The translations under genes were made by a program, and so were the position numbers. A stretch of DNA of 64,000 nucleotides, from the NCBI GenBank assembly GCA_040756995.1, contig JBFLYK010000026.1:1-64000 (forward strand), written 5' to 3'. Of this stretch, positions 33,423 to 42,055 are shown piece by piece. Each line of letters opens with the position of its first letter. Positions within the stretch are counted from its first letter, which is position 1. Below the pieces are notes generated by a model. That model did not search any database, was not told the DNA's origin, and worked only from the letters and a program-made list of their open reading frames with translations. This DNA comes from BP-133 sp040756995 (GTDB taxonomy: Bacteria > Actinomycetota > Acidimicrobiia > IMCC26256 > BP-133).

Positions 33423-34939
33423 AGCTGGGACCCCTCCCCCGGGGCCTGGCCGTGGCGGCGCTGGCGGCCGCCACGGTGGTGCCGTTCGCGGCCTCGGCCG
33501 CCGGCGCCGCTCCGGCTGCACCGACTGCGTACGCCCTCTACGGCAGCGCGCAGCCGCTCCGCTGGGTCGGCTCGCCTCCGGTGAGCGACCTCGTCGTGCC
33601 GTTCGTCGAGGGCAAGACCGGGAACCTGGCGCTGGCGCGCGCCGATGCCAAGCTGGCCGAACCCGACGAGAAGGCCGTCACGCTCTCCGGCGACGCCGTC
33701 GAGGGCCTCAATTGCATCGGGTACACCGAGAAGACCTGTAACAAGGACGCCTTCGTGCCCTCGGCGTCGGCCGAGCATCCGGCCCGCCACGTCGACCCCC
33801 GCCATGCGGAGCAGGCCGCCTCCTTCAGCGGTCCGGAAGGGAAGTGGCCCGGCAGCATCCAGGCCGTGACCGACTGCGCCGGCCGCTGCGGCGAGCAGGT
33901 CGTGCGCTCCATCGGCCGGGCGTCGGCGTCGTCCGGCCGGCTGCCCGGCTACGTCCGGATCGGGTCCTCGTCGGCCAGCCACGACCTCCACATCGACGAC
34001 CGCGGCCGGTTGTTCTCGACGGCCCGCTCGGAGCTCAAGAACGTCTCGATCGGTCCGAAGGACGAGGTCCGGTTCTCCAGCCTGCTCACCACCGCCCAGG
34101 GCTCCGGCACGGGGGCGCTGGACACCAAGGACGGCAAGGCCGACGTCCGCATCACCGACTTCTTCATTCTCGACCACCCCGTCGAGCTGACCCGGGCCGG
34201 TCTCCGCCTGGCCAACCCCGGGCCGTCGGAGCAGGAGGCCTACGACGGCGCCAAGGTGCTGCTCCAGAAGCTCCGGGAGCGCGGCATCGTGCTGCAGCTT
34301 CCCGACTTCAACGCCCAGCTGGTGAAGACGCCGCAGCACGTCGCCGTCGACACCCGGGGCCTGCGGGTCACCTTCGAGCACTCGGCCGGTCCGGTTCAGG
34401 CCGGTGCCGTGACCAGCCCGCTGGAGCTCGGCCGGGCAACCGCCGTGGTGGCCGCTGTCGATGCCAACCAGAACATCGAGGTGAAGGACAGCCCCAACGG
34501 CGTGGTCGTCGAGACCACGGCGCCGACGGCCGCTCCGGTGGTCGGCCCCGGCGGCGGTGGGAACGGTGCGCCGGGCCCGAAGGGCGGGCCGGGCACCGAC
34601 AAGAAGTCGAACGCCAAGGACCTGCGTCCTGGTCCGACCGGTGGCAAGGGAAAGACCGTGACGCCGACCCCCGGCGGCTCGGCTGATGAGCAGCCGGCGA
34701 CGCCCGGCACCGAGCAGCCGGTGACGACTCCGTCCGTCGAAACGCCCGGTTCGCCCGAAGCGACCGATTCCACCGCGCTGCTCGAGGATCCGAACACGGT
34801 GGCGCTGCCCAGCCTGGTCGATGTGCAGAATAAGCTGGGTCTGCGGGACGCCAGGAGCGTGAGCCGGGCCTTCGGAGCCTTCCTCGGTCTCGGGCTCATC
34901 CTGCCTCTCGCCCGCTTCGTGATCCGCCGCTTGGGCTAG
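33419..34939 (+). CDS. Choice-of-anchor-type secreted surface protein
   Basis: About 506 residues. AAAGGAG lies 7 nt before ATG 33419. Signal peptide (GLAVAALAAATVVPFAASAAGA), a folded region of about 330 residues with four cysteines (LNCIGYTEKTCN, VTDCAGRCGEQ) and beta-rich segments, a Gly/Pro/Thr-rich stalk, then a C-terminal helix (FGAFLGLGLILPLARFVIRRLG) with basic end. The layout matches the surface protein of Liv operon 1. It is translationally coupled to LivF (ATGA overlap), which makes a role with the transporter likely but unproven. Confidence 0.8.
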   Translation: MKLGPLPRGLAVAALAAATVVPFAASAAGAAPAAPTAYALYGSAQPLRWVGSPPVSDLVVPFVEGKTGNLALARADAKLAEPDEKAVTLSGDAVEGLNCIGYTEKTCNKDAFVPSASAEHPARHVDPRHAEQAASFSGPEGKWPGSIQAVTDCAGRCGEQVVRSIGRASASSGRLPGYVRIGSSSASHDLHIDDRGRLFSTARSELKNVSIGPKDEVRFSSLLTTAQGSGTGALDTKDGKADVRITDFFILDHPVELTRAGLRLANPGPSEQEAYDGAKVLLQKLRERGIVLQLPDFNAQLVKTPQHVAVDTRGLRVTFEHSAGPVQAGAVTSPLELGRATAVVAAVDANQNIEVKDSPNGVVVETTAPTAAPVVGPGGGGNGAPGPKGGPGTDKKSNAKDLRPGPTGGKGKTVTPTPGGSADEQPATPGTEQPVTTPSVETPGSPEATDSTALLEDPNTVALPSLVDVQNKLGLRDARSVSRAFGAFLGLGLILPLARFVIRRLG

Positions 34940-34947
34940 GAGACTTT

Positions 34948-35385
34948 TTGGAACCGATCACGGGTGCCGCTGCCGACCGGCGGGAGCAGCAAGCACAGCT
35001 CCAGGCGCTCGTCCAGGAAACACTCTTCCGCCGCTGGCGGGCGGTGTTGGCCTGGATCCTGATGGCGGCCGGTGGGCTCGCCATCCTGGTCGCCTGGTAC
35101 CAGGTGCGCGACCTCCCCGAGGTCTTCCTCCAGATGCCCTACCTGATCAGCGGCGGCGTCGGCGGCGCCGTCCTCATCGGGCTGGGTGCGGCCCTGCTCA
35201 TCACCCAGGACTTCCGCGACGACAAGCAGCGGCTCATCGACCTGGAGCGCAAGATCTCCGAGATGGAGGACGTCCTCCTCACGCAGGCCGACCTCATCGG
35301 CGAGGCGATCGCCATCCTCTCGTCGGCGGCCGAAGGGGCGGAGTCGGAGGTGCGCCGGGCCGTCTGGCGCCGCGGTCGAGGCTAG
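34948..35385 (+). CDS. Small two-helix membrane protein with coiled-coil tail
   Basis: 145 residues from TTG 34948, with TAGGAGA 4 nt upstream. A charged N-terminal helix (DRREQQAQLQALVQETLFRRWR), two membrane helices (VLAWILMAAGGLAILVAWY, YLISGGVGGAVLIGLGAALLI), then a charged coiled coil (DDKQRLIDLERKISEMEDVLL). No named family recognised. It starts 8 nt after the surface-protein gene, so it may belong to the same transcript. Confidence 0.6.
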   Translation: MEPITGAAADRREQQAQLQALVQETLFRRWRAVLAWILMAAGGLAILVAWYQVRDLPEVFLQMPYLISGGVGGAVLIGLGAALLITQDFRDDKQRLIDLERKISEMEDVLLTQADLIGEAIAILSSAAEGAESEVRRAVWRRGRG

Positions 35386-35398
35386 GTCGCTGACGGCT

Positions 35399-35704
35399 GT
35401 GGCCACCGGGCGGGCCGAGCGGCTCGCCACGCACCAGCGCAACCCGAAGTGGAAGGTGCCGCCGCTGCGCATCGACATGTCGATGTGCATCAACTGCGAC
35501 GCCTGCCTGCGGGCCTGCCCGCCGCAGTTCGGCGCCATCTTCAACCACGGCGTCGACGTCGTGATCGTGCCGGAGCTGTGCAGCGGCTGCGACAAGTGCC
35601 TGCCCGCCTGCCCCGTCGACTGCATCGTGCCCGACCCCGACTGGTCGCCCGCCCCGAAGGAGTGGTGGGCGCTGCCGGGCGGGCCGGAGGATCCGTATGT
35701 CTGA
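35399..35704 (+). CDS. Two-cluster [4Fe-4S] ferredoxin
   Basis: About 101 residues from GTG 35399. Two canonical cluster motifs: CINCDACLRACP and CSGCDKCLPACP, each with C-x2-C-x2-C-x3-C spacing, about 30 residues apart, as in 2[4Fe-4S] ferredoxins. The N-terminal 30 residues are basic, and the C-terminal tail is Trp/Pro-rich (DWSPAPKEWWALPGGPEDPYV). It carries electrons in the cytosol; the partner is unknown. Its end overlaps the hydrolase start by 8 nt. Confidence 0.88.
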   Translation: MATGRAERLATHQRNPKWKVPPLRIDMSMCINCDACLRACPPQFGAIFNHGVDVVIVPELCSGCDKCLPACPVDCIVPDPDWSPAPKEWWALPGGPEDPYV

Positions 35705-36437
35705 CCCGTTCTCGGCCGCCGGCGGGCCGCACGGCGCGCTCGTCCTGCACGGCTTCACCGGCAACCCGTCGTCGATGCGGGGGGTGGCCGAGGCGCTGGC
35801 CGCGGCCGGCTTCGCCGTCGAGCTGCCGCTCCTCCCGGGGCACGGCACCTCGGTCGAGGACATGCTGACGACCGACTTCACCGACTGGTCGGCGACGGTC
35901 GAGGCCGCCTATCTCGAGCTGGCCGGCCGCACCGACTCGGTGGTCGTCGTCGGACTGTCGATGGGCGCCACGCTGGCCGCCTGGGTGACCGCCCGCAATC
36001 CCGCCACCGCCGGGCTGGTGGCCATCAACGGCATGTTCGAGCCGCCGGCGCCGGCCTTTCTCGACCTCCTCCGCACCTCGCTCGACCAGGGCTGCGACCG
36101 GCTCCCGGCCATCGGGTCCGACATCGCCCTGCCGGACGTGACGGAGGGGGCCTACGACGCCGCGCCCATCGCACCGCTGATCTCGTTGATGGAGGCCACG
36201 ACCGAGCTGCACGGCCGCCTGGGCGAGATCCGCTGCCCGGTGCTGATCCTCACCTCGCCGCAGGACCACGTCGTGCCGCCGAGCTCCTCCGACGTGCTGG
36301 CGGCGGCCGTGGCCGGGCCGGTGGAGCGGGTGACCCTGGAACGGTCGTACCACGTGGCCACGCTCGACTTCGACCGGGACCTCGTCGAGAAGCGGACGGT
36401 GGAGTTCGCCCTGCGGGTGACGGCCTCCCGTCACTGA
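35697..36437 (+). CDS. Alpha/beta hydrolase, carboxylesterase Est30-like
   Basis: 246 residues. The N-terminal oxyanion region is VLHGFTGNPSSMRGVAEAL, nucleophile elbow GLSMG (Ser about 83), acid SPQDHVVPP and catalytic His in ERSYHVATLDFD. This matches small bacterial carboxylesterases and monoacylglycerol lipases of the Est30 type. It is likely to act on short or medium acyl esters in the cytosol. It lies directly after the ferredoxin gene and 67 nt before an acyl-CoA synthetase gene. Confidence 0.88.
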   Translation: MSDPFSAAGGPHGALVLHGFTGNPSSMRGVAEALAAAGFAVELPLLPGHGTSVEDMLTTDFTDWSATVEAAYLELAGRTDSVVVVGLSMGATLAAWVTARNPATAGLVAINGMFEPPAPAFLDLLRTSLDQGCDRLPAIGSDIALPDVTEGAYDAAPIAPLISLMEATTELHGRLGEIRCPVLILTSPQDHVVPPSSSDVLAAAVAGPVERVTLERSYHVATLDFDRDLVEKRTVEFALRVTASRH

Positions 36438-36504
36438 TCGTTCGCGTCCCGGGTAGCGTCGCGTCAGGTACGACAACGGCGTCAGCAGATGAGGAGGCGC
36501 GTCC

Positions 36505-38277
36505 GTGGCGTTCGAGACGATCCCCCAACGTGTGCTCGGCAACGCCCAGCGGTTCGGGTCGGCTCCGGCCTACTACGTGCGGGGGTCGGGCGGCTGGGAG
36601 GCGACGTCCTGGGAGGGGTACGCCGCCGACATCCGGCGGGCCGGGGCCGCCCTGGTGGCGCTCGGGGTCTCGCCCGGCCAGTCCGTCTGCATCCTGGGGG
36701 CCAACCGGCCGGAATGGGTCATCTTCGACGTCGGCGCCATGGCCGCCGGGGCCGTCCCGGCCGGGATCTACACCACCTCCTCGCCGGGGGAGTGCGCCTA
36801 CATCCTCAACCACTCCGAGGCGCCCGTCCTCCTGGTGGAGAACGAGGCCCAGTGGCAGAAGATCGCTTCGGTGCGGGGCGAGCTCCGCCACCTCCGCCAC
36901 GTCGTGATGATGCGGGGCGGGCCGAAGGTCGACGACCCGCTCGTCATCGGATGGGACGACTTCCTCGGCCGCGGTGACGGCAGCGGCGGCGTGCTCGAGG
37001 AGCGGCTGGAAGCTCTGGGGCCCGACACGGTCTCGACGCTCATCTACACCTCGGGAACGACCGGCCCGCCCAAGGCCGTGATGCTGACGCAGGACAACCT
37101 CACGTGGACCGCCGGCCAGGCGTGCGGGCTGGTCAAAGCCGGCTCCAACGAGCGGCTCCTGTCGTACCTGCCGCTGTCGCACATCGCCGAGCAGATGTTC
37201 ACCATCCACATCGCGGCGATGGCCGGCTTCCCGGTCTACTACGCCGAGTCGATCGACAAGCTGCTGGCCAACCTCCTCGAGGTGAAGCCGACCGTGTTCT
37301 TCGGCGTGCCCCGGGTGTGGGAGAAGTTCCACGCCGGGGTGGTGGAGAAGCTCTCCGGGAACCACGGCCTGAAAGCCAAGCTGGCCGAGCAGGCCACCGC
37401 CGTCGGCCGGCGGGTCATCGCCCGCTTGAACCAGGGGCAGCGGGCCGCCCTCCCCGACGCCGTCCAGTACACGCTCTTCGAGAAGCTGGTGTACTCCAAG
37501 GTGAGGGAAGGCCTCGGTCTGTCGGCCGCCCGCCTCTGTGTGAGCGGCGCGGCGCCGATCTCCAAGGAGATCCTCGATTTCTTCGCCGGCTTCGGCCTGC
37601 CGATCTACGAGGTCTACGGACAGTCGGAGGACTGCGGGCCGACGTCGTTCAACGTCCCCGGCCGGACCAAGTTCGGGACGGTCGGGCCGCCCTTCCCCGG
37701 CGTCGAGGTGAAGATCGCCTCCGACGGCGAGATCCTCGTCCGGGGCCGCAACGTCTTCGCCGGCTACGCCAAGGACCCGGAGGCGACCGCCGAGGTGCTG
37801 TCCGACGGGTGGCTCCACAGCGGGGATCTCGGTGAGTTCGACTCCGACGGGTTCCTGTCGATCACCGGGCGGAAGAAGGACATCATCATCACCGCCGGCG
37901 GGAAGAACGTCGCCCCCAAGCTGCTGGAGGGCGGCCTGCGGAACCACCCGCTGGTGTCCGAGGCGGTCGTGGTCGGCGACCGGCGCAAGTTCCTCACCGC
38001 CCTCGTGACCCTCGATCCGGAGGCGGCGGCCAGGTTCATGGCCGAGCGGGGTCTGTTCGGCCCGCCGGAACAGAGCGATGCGGTCCGGGCCCAGATCCAG
38101 CAGGCCGTCGACACCGTGAACGGCGAGATGGCCCGGGTCGAGCAGATCAAGAAGTTCACGATCCTGCCCCGGGAGCTGTCGGTCACCGAAGGCGAGCTGA
38201 CCCCCACGCTGAAGGTGAAGCGCAACGTCGTCACCGCCCACTTCGAGGCGGAGATCGAAGCGATGTACGCCGAATAG
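36505..38277 (+). CDS. Long-chain acyl-CoA synthetase (AMP-forming)
   Basis: 590 residues from GTG 36505 with GAGGAGG about 9 nt upstream. AMP-binding motifs: P-loop LIYTSGTTGPPKAV, YEVYGQSEDCG, SGDLGEFDSDGFLSITGRKKDIIITAGGKN, and the C-terminal Lys region LTPTLKVKRN. Length and motif spacing match FadD15-type long-chain synthetases, which activate fatty acids to acyl-CoA. Likely to work with the acyl-CoA dehydrogenase and enoyl-CoA hydratases encoded further along the window. Confidence 0.94.
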   Translation: MAFETIPQRVLGNAQRFGSAPAYYVRGSGGWEATSWEGYAADIRRAGAALVALGVSPGQSVCILGANRPEWVIFDVGAMAAGAVPAGIYTTSSPGECAYILNHSEAPVLLVENEAQWQKIASVRGELRHLRHVVMMRGGPKVDDPLVIGWDDFLGRGDGSGGVLEERLEALGPDTVSTLIYTSGTTGPPKAVMLTQDNLTWTAGQACGLVKAGSNERLLSYLPLSHIAEQMFTIHIAAMAGFPVYYAESIDKLLANLLEVKPTVFFGVPRVWEKFHAGVVEKLSGNHGLKAKLAEQATAVGRRVIARLNQGQRAALPDAVQYTLFEKLVYSKVREGLGLSAARLCVSGAAPISKEILDFFAGFGLPIYEVYGQSEDCGPTSFNVPGRTKFGTVGPPFPGVEVKIASDGEILVRGRNVFAGYAKDPEATAEVLSDGWLHSGDLGEFDSDGFLSITGRKKDIIITAGGKNVAPKLLEGGLRNHPLVSEAVVVGDRRKFLTALVTLDPEAAARFMAERGLFGPPEQSDAVRAQIQQAVDTVNGEMARVEQIKKFTILPRELSVTEGELTPTLKVKRNVVTAHFEAEIEAMYAE

Positions 38278-38308
38278 CGGCTGGCGCCGCTATTCAGGCT
38301 TTGTTTCT

Positions 38309-38368
38309 GGCGGCTTCGCCGCCCCGGGCCTCCGGCCCTCCTCCGGAGCCTGGGGCCCCTGCCCCAGG
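38309..38368. terminator. Cluster of hairpins between convergent genes
   Basis: Several short inverted repeats follow each other: GGCGGCTTCGCCGCC (38309-38323), GGGCCTCCGGCCC (38326-38338), CTCCGGAG (38341-38348) and CCTGGGG...CCCCAGG (38349-38368). The acyl-CoA synthetase gene ends at 38277 and the convergent hybrid kinase gene at 38377, so this is probably a two-way terminator region. Confidence 0.6.
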
Positions 38369-38376
38369 CCCGGCCG

Positions 38377-39510
38377 TCATCGGGAAGCCGGCAAACGGAG
38401 GCAGAAGCGGGCGCCGCGGGGGTTGCCGGGCTCGTACCAGGCGTCGCCGCCGTTGGCGTGGACGAGACCGGCCACGATCGACAGGCCGAGGCCGGTGCCG
38501 TGGACGCCGTGACGGGAGCGGGCGGCCTCCGACCGTGAGAAGCGGCCGAAGAGGCGGGGGACGAACTCCTCGGACACGCCCTCGCCCTCGTCGATCACGC
38601 GGATCACGACGCCGGCCGGATCGTCCTCCGCTTCGGCGGCCACGGTGTAGGGCGGGGCGCCGTACTTCAGGGCGTTGGTGGCGTAGTTCACCAGGGCCTG
38701 CTGGAGGTGGTCGGGGTCGACCCGGGCGGTGAGGCCGGCGTCGCAGTGGACCTTGAAGTCGGCGGCGGCCGGGCCGGCGGCGGCCAGCGCGCTGTCGATG
38801 GCCTCGATCACGCACACCTCGACCGGCTCGGCGTGCACCGCTCCCGCCTCGAGCTCCTCGTGGGTGAGCAGCGTGTCGGTCAGGCGCCGGAGCCGCTCGG
38901 TCTGGAGCAGGATCGTCGACAGGCTCTCGGTCTGCTCGGCGGGGGTGAACGTGCCGGGGGCGTCGCGCAGCAGGGTGGCGTAGCCGGAGATCACCGTGAT
39001 CGGCGTGCGGATCTCGTGCACCACCATGGCCAGGAACTCCCGGATGGCGGCGTTGGTGGCGGCCAGCCGGTCACCGGTGTTGGTCGACTCGACCAGGTGG
39101 CGCTGCAGTTCGGCCAGCTGCCGGGACCGCTGGACGGCGTGGAGCAGCGTCCGGCCGAGGGACTCGGGGTCGCTGGTCCACTTGACGACGAAGTCCTGGG
39201 CGCCGTGCTCCACGGCGGTGATCCCCAGCGTTTCGTCGCCGCTGCCGGTGCAGACCACGATGGGTGTGGAGCCGGCGGCCTCGGCCATGCGGGTGAAGGT
39301 CGTCAGCCCCTCACCGTCGGGGAGGTGGAGGTCGAGGACGATGACGTCGTAACCGCCGCCCGTGTCGGACAGGCGGCGCAGCCCGTCCTCCAGGGTGGAG
39401 ACCGCCTCCACGGTGAACTGGCAGATCACCGAGCGGCCGAGGACGGCCCGGACGAGCTCGGTGTCGGTGCGGCTGTCCTCGACGTGCAGTACCCGGATGA
39501 GCCGATCCAC
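38377..39510 (-). CDS. Receiver-histidine kinase hybrid
   Basis: 377 residues, soluble. The N-terminal receiver has LHVEDSRTDTELVRAVL, phosphorylation site VIVLDLHLPDGEG and Lys in FVVKWTSDPE. A short coiled linker leads to a kinase with H-box MVVHEIRTPITVISGYATLL and ATPase boxes (VIDEGEGVSEEF, GTGLGLSIVAGLVHANGG). The order receiver-then-kinase is typical of response regulators with an output kinase that sit mid-way in phosphorelays. The input kinase is not encoded next to it. GTG start. Confidence 0.9.
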   Translation of the reverse strand: MDRLIRVLHVEDSRTDTELVRAVLGRSVICQFTVEAVSTLEDGLRRLSDTGGGYDVIVLDLHLPDGEGLTTFTRMAEAAGSTPIVVCTGSGDETLGITAVEHGAQDFVVKWTSDPESLGRTLLHAVQRSRQLAELQRHLVESTNTGDRLAATNAAIREFLAMVVHEIRTPITVISGYATLLRDAPGTFTPAEQTESLSTILLQTERLRRLTDTLLTHEELEAGAVHAEPVEVCVIEAIDSALAAAGPAAADFKVHCDAGLTARVDPDHLQQALVNYATNALKYGAPPYTVAAEAEDDPAGVVIRVIDEGEGVSEEFVPRLFGRFSRSEAARSRHGVHGTGLGLSIVAGLVHANGGDAWYEPGNPRGARFCLRLPASR

Positions 39511-39573
39511 CGCCGGGATTGTACGGCCCGCTTCCCGAACCGGCGATGCCGGGTCGGGCGAACCTGAGAGGCT

Positions 39574-40878
39574 CTACAGCATCCGGCGCCGGCGGCGGGA
39601 GGTCGGCGCGGCGGCGGCCCGGCGGGCCCGGACGATCTCGCTGGGCGAGAGGGTCGGCGTGGCCGCAGCGTGGTCGGTGCCGGTGGCGATGGCCTCGATC
39701 TCCGCCGCGAACTCGCCCGCCGGATCCCAGGCGGCCAGGTCCTTCAACCGGTCGTCGTTGGAGAAGACCTCGACCAGCGGCTGGTTGATCCCGAGTCGCT
39801 TCTGGAGGCCCTCGATCTCCCGTTCCTGGTCCCACAGGACGAGGCTCACGGCCACACCGGTCTTGCCCGCCCGGGCGGTCCGCCCCGAACGGTGCAGGTA
39901 GGCCTTGTGGTCCTCGGCGGGGTCGTAGTGGATCACCACGTCGACCCCTTTCACGTCGAGCCCCCGGGCGGCGACGTCGGTGGCCACCAGCGCCCGGATG
40001 GCGCCCGAGCCGAAATCGGCCATGGCCCGGGAGCGGACCTTCTGCGGGAGGTCGCCGTGGATCACGCCGACCTTCACGCCTTCCCGGCGGAGGTCGGAGG
40101 CCACCCGGTCGGCGCCCCGCTTGGTGCGGACGAAGAGGAGGCAGCGGTCGGCGCCGGCGATGATGGAGGCGGCGACATTGACCTTGTCCATCTGGTGGAC
40201 CTTGAGGAACCGGTGCTCCATCAGGTCGACCGTCGGCTGGTCGGACTCGACCTCGTGGTGGACGGGATCGATCAGGTACTTCTTCACGATGTGGTCGACG
40301 TCGCCGTCGAGCGTGGCCGAGAACAGCATCGTCTGAGGGTGCCCCTCGCCGAGGTGGCGGAGGATCCACGTCACCTGGGGAGTGAAGCCCATGTCGGCCA
40401 TGCGGTCGGCCTCGTCGAGGACCACGAGGTCAACCTCGTCGAGGTAGATCTCGCCCCGCTCGAGGAAGTCGATGAGCCGGCCGGGCGTGGCGACGACGAT
40501 GTCGCCCTTGCGCCCGAGGGCGGCGGCCTGCTTGCGGGTGGAGTCGCCGCCGTAGACGGTGACGACCGACAGCTCCCGCACGGCCGCCAGCGGCGAGAGC
40601 ACGCCGGCCACCTGCATGGCCAGCTCCCGGGTGGGGACGAGCACCAGCGCCCGGGGGTGGCGGGGCGTCGCCGGCTTGGTGCGCTCGATGGCGGCGATGC
40701 CGAAGGCGAGGGTCTTGCCGGAGCCCGTCTTGGCCTTGCCGCAGATGTCGCGCCCGGCGAGGGCGGCCGGCATCGTCAGCGTTTGGATCGGGAACGGCTC
40801 GGTGATGCCCTGTTCGGAAAGGGCTGAGCAAAGGTCGGGCGACACCCCGATGGTGCCGAACCCGGCGTCGTGTGACAT
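39574..40878 (-). CDS. DEAD-box RNA helicase
   Basis: About 434 residues. All core motifs are present: Q motif near FPIQTLTMPAALAGRDI, Walker A AKTGSGKT, PTRELA, Walker B VVLDEADRMADMGF, SAT in LFSATLDG, and HRSGRTARAG. The short basic C-terminus (SRRRRRML) may bind RNA. I chose ATG 40878, which has AGGAG 6 nt upstream; ATG 40884 is too close to that site. The long upstream region with a strong hairpin suggests a structured leader, as in cold-induced helicase genes. It likely remodels mRNA or rRNA. Confidence 0.94.
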   Translation of the reverse strand: MSHDAGFGTIGVSPDLCSALSEQGITEPFPIQTLTMPAALAGRDICGKAKTGSGKTLAFGIAAIERTKPATPRHPRALVLVPTRELAMQVAGVLSPLAAVRELSVVTVYGGDSTRKQAAALGRKGDIVVATPGRLIDFLERGEIYLDEVDLVVLDEADRMADMGFTPQVTWILRHLGEGHPQTMLFSATLDGDVDHIVKKYLIDPVHHEVESDQPTVDLMEHRFLKVHQMDKVNVAASIIAGADRCLLFVRTKRGADRVASDLRREGVKVGVIHGDLPQKVRSRAMADFGSGAIRALVATDVAARGLDVKGVDVVIHYDPAEDHKAYLHRSGRTARAGKTGVAVSLVLWDQEREIEGLQKRLGINQPLVEVFSNDDRLKDLAAWDPAGEFAAEIEAIATGTDHAAATPTLSPSEIVRARRAAAAPTSRRRRRML

Positions 40879-40948
40879 CGTCATCTCCTGGTGCTGTTCG
40901 GGCCCGGATCGACTTCTCCGGGAATTCCCCCGAACTGCGCCCGGGGGC

Positions 40949-40967
40949 TCGGGGGACCCTCCCCCGA
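40949..40967 (-). promoter_or_regulatory. Leader hairpin upstream of DEAD-box helicase
   Basis: TCGGGGGA (40949-40956) and TCCCCCGA (40960-40967) form a perfect 8-bp stem with a 3-nt loop, 71 nt upstream of the helicase start. A -10-like TAGAAT on the minus strand (complement of 41033-41038) would give a leader of roughly 150 nt containing this hairpin. Confidence 0.4.
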
Positions 40968-41116
40968 CGACGAAAAATGATTGCGAGCGGCGCCTCTGCG
41001 GTATTTCTGTCTGGTGCCCAGCTCGCAAGCCCATTCTAGCGGTCGACGCCGGGGGACCGGGGTACAGGGCCGTGCGACTCGCTTCCCTACCGACACGTAG
41101 GTAGGCTGGCAGGGAT

Positions 41117-42049
41117 ATGACGACGATCACCCACCCCGGGGATGACCTGCGCCTGATCCATGAGCTGATGCCCGTCGCCGAGAAGCTCATGGAACGTCAC
41201 ATCCACTCCTCGAAGGAGTGGTTCCCTCATCTGTACGTGCCCTGGAGCCGGGGCCGTGACTTCGAGGGTGACGAGGAATGGAACCCCGATGAGTTCCCCC
41301 TGCCCGAGCCGGTGCGGGACGCGCTGTTCGTCAACCTCCTGACCGAAGACAACCTGCCCTACTACTTCCACACGATCGACAACATCTTCGGACCGGGCGT
41401 GTGGGGCGAGTGGATCCGGCGGTGGACGGCCGAGGAGCAGCGGCACTCCATCGTCATCCGCGACTACCTGACGGTGACCCGGGCCCTCGACCCGGTGGAG
41501 CTCGAGCGGGGCCGCATGGCCCAGGTGTCGGGGGCGGTTGTGCCCGAGCCCGGCACCCCGGAGGACACGCTGGTCTACGTGGCCCTCCAGGAGCTGGCCA
41601 CCCGTCTGTCCCACCGCAACACCGGCAAGCTGCTCGGTGACCCGGTGGGCTACGAGGTCATGGCCCGGGTGGCGGCGGACGAGAACCTGCACTACCTGTT
41701 CTACCGGGACCTCGTGGCCGAGGCCCTGGCGATCGATCCCTCGGCCGTCGTCCTGGCCATCGACCGGCAGGTGCGGGACTTCGAGATGCCCGGGACGGGG
41801 ATCCACAACTTCACGGCGCGGGCGGCGTCGATCGCCCGGGCCGGGATCTACGACCTCGCCCTCCACCACGACCAGGTGCTGGTGCCGGTCGTGCTCCGCC
41901 ACTGGAAGCTGGAGGACGTCGAGGGTCTGTCGGCCGAGGCCGAGGAGGCCCGCACCCGGGTGCTGCGCTACATGGCCCGTCTGGAGGCCGTGGCCCGCCG
42001 GCTCACCGAACGCCGCCAGGCCAAGGAAGCGGAGCTCGTCGAGGTCTAG
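41117..42049 (+). CDS. Acyl-ACP desaturase (ferritin-like di-iron)
   Basis: 310 residues. Di-iron ligands of the stearoyl-ACP desaturase family are in place: Glu in LLTEDNLPYYFHTI, the E-E-x-x-H helix WTAEEQRHSIVIRDYL, and Glu/His in VAADENLHYLFYRDLV. Close in layout to mycobacterial DesA1/DesA2. Introduces a double bond in acyl chains bound to ACP. Divergent from the helicase gene; TAGGCT at 41102-41107 lies 9 nt before the ATG and may be the -10. Confidence 0.93.
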   Translation: MTTITHPGDDLRLIHELMPVAEKLMERHIHSSKEWFPHLYVPWSRGRDFEGDEEWNPDEFPLPEPVRDALFVNLLTEDNLPYYFHTIDNIFGPGVWGEWIRRWTAEEQRHSIVIRDYLTVTRALDPVELERGRMAQVSGAVVPEPGTPEDTLVYVALQELATRLSHRNTGKLLGDPVGYEVMARVAADENLHYLFYRDLVAEALAIDPSAVVLAIDRQVRDFEMPGTGIHNFTARAASIARAGIYDLALHHDQVLVPVVLRHWKLEDVEGLSAEAEEARTRVLRYMARLEAVARRLTERRQAKEAELVEV

Positions 42050-42055
42050 GAGGGT

